A DNA stretch of 16,130 bases, from NCBI GenBank assembly GCA_030667885.1, contig DAOUVA010000027.1:1-16130 (forward strand), given 5' to 3'. The position numbers and the translations under genes are program-made. Shown here one piece after another: positions 15,887 through 16,130 of the stretch. The DNA comes from Phycisphaerae bacterium (lineage in GTDB: Bacteria > Planctomycetota > Phycisphaerae > Sedimentisphaerales > Anaerobacaceae). Within the stretch, counting starts at the first letter, position 1. Every line of letters starts with the position of its first letter. A model generated the notes under the pieces. That model did not search any database. It worked only from the letters and a program-made list of their open reading frames with translations, and had not been told where the DNA came from.

Positions 15887-16129
15887 CTATATCATTTGCT
15901 GCTTGTTGATTTTAACTTCTTTTATCCAGCAATACAAGACCGGTACGACTAACATCGTAAGAATTTCAATAGTCATTCCGCCGAAAGAAGGTATTGCCAT
16001 AGGAACCATGATGTCCGAACCCCGACCCGTGGAAGTGAGTACCGGAATCAGCGCCAATATCGTCGTCGCGGTCGTCATAAGACAGGGTCGAATCCTGCGT
16101 TTTCCCGCCTCTATCACCATCTGACGGGT
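15887..16129 (-). CDS. RND heavy-metal efflux pump CusA/CzcA type, C-terminal fragment (continues beyond window)
   Basis: Only the last 80 codons are visible. The frame stays open to the right edge, so the ATG at 16120 is internal, not a start. The segment EAGKRRIRPCLMTTATTILA, followed by a STGRGSDIMVPMA stretch and GGM plus a final hydrophobic VVPVLYCW segment, is the conserved C-terminal region (last two transmembrane helices) of CusA/CzcA-type resistance-nodulation-division transporters, which export Cu/Ag or Co/Zn/Cd across the envelope by proton exchange. The protein ends with a short basic tail typical of the family. The rest of the gene, and its usual membrane-fusion and outer-membrane partners, would lie to the right. 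The metal specificity cannot be told from this part. Confidence 0.85.
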   Translation of the reverse strand, partial: TRQMVIEAGKRRIRPCLMTTATTILALIPVLTSTGRGSDIMVPMAIPSFGGMTIEILTMLVVPVLYCWIKEVKINKQQMI

Positions 16130-16130
16130 C

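Noticed and set aside
15887..16120. A complete small 77 aa membrane protein at the right edge
   Set aside because: The frame continues past the edge and the sequence is the conserved C-terminus of CusA/CzcA pumps, so it is a fragment of a large gene.
1..16130. CRISPR arrays, insertion sequences, tRNA or rRNA genes
   Set aside because: No regularly spaced repeats, transposase-like ORFs, terminal inverted repeats, tRNA cloverleaf signatures or rRNA motifs were seen on either strand by eye.

Overview
The window looks like a chromosomal segment from a free-living, polysaccharide-degrading bacterium. My best guess is the Planctomycetota (Phycisphaerae/Sedimentisphaerales-like), because of the mid-range GC, the large secreted glycoside-hydrolase-like proteins of unassigned family, the weak or variable Shine-Dalgarno sequences and the style of the multi-domain proteins. 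This taxonomic guess is inference and no marker gene is present. Genes are densely packed. The longest gap is the 242 bp divergent region at 12196-12437, so there is no gene-free stretch over 300 bases.

Left part, + strand (1-5484): a secreted protein cut by the window edge joins a DUF4038/DUF6298-like glycoside-hydrolase barrel to a complete serine beta-lactamase/esterase-type domain. It is followed by a two-gene redox cassette. The first gene is a signal-peptide protein with TPR-like helices and a C-terminal FMN_bind domain that carries the covalent flavinylation motif. The second is a membrane protein that fuses NapH-like and NapG-like modules and holds six 4Fe-4S cysteine motifs. Together they look like a flavin/iron-sulfur route that moves electrons across the membrane. 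No terminal reductase or ApbE flavin transferase is in view.

Centre, - strand (12195 down to 5501): five co-directional genes form a tight sugar-acid operon. In transcription order they are a KbaY/GatY-type class II ketose-bisphosphate aldolase, a YjhG/YagF-type D-xylonate dehydratase, a DapA/HOGA-type pyruvate-dependent aldolase, an FGGY sugar kinase and a GntP-family sugar-acid permease. The permease, dehydratase and pyruvate aldolase match the logic of the E. coli yjhF-yjhG-yjhH set: uptake of a pentonate, dehydration to 2-keto-3-deoxypentonate and cleavage to pyruvate plus glycolaldehyde. The kinase and class II aldolase are additions that suggest a second, phosphorylated-ketose branch. 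No dedicated regulator lies in the window, but the divergent promoter region holds two good dyads that could be operators.

Right part: a YaeI-type metallophosphoesterase (+ strand) is divergent from the operon. It converges on a large secreted putative glycoside hydrolase (- strand, 816 codons from its GTG start). The C-terminal end of a CusA/CzcA-type RND metal-efflux pump (- strand) runs off the right edge. The secreted hydrolases and the sugar-acid operon together suggest an organism that breaks down plant or algal glycans and uses acidic sugars from them.
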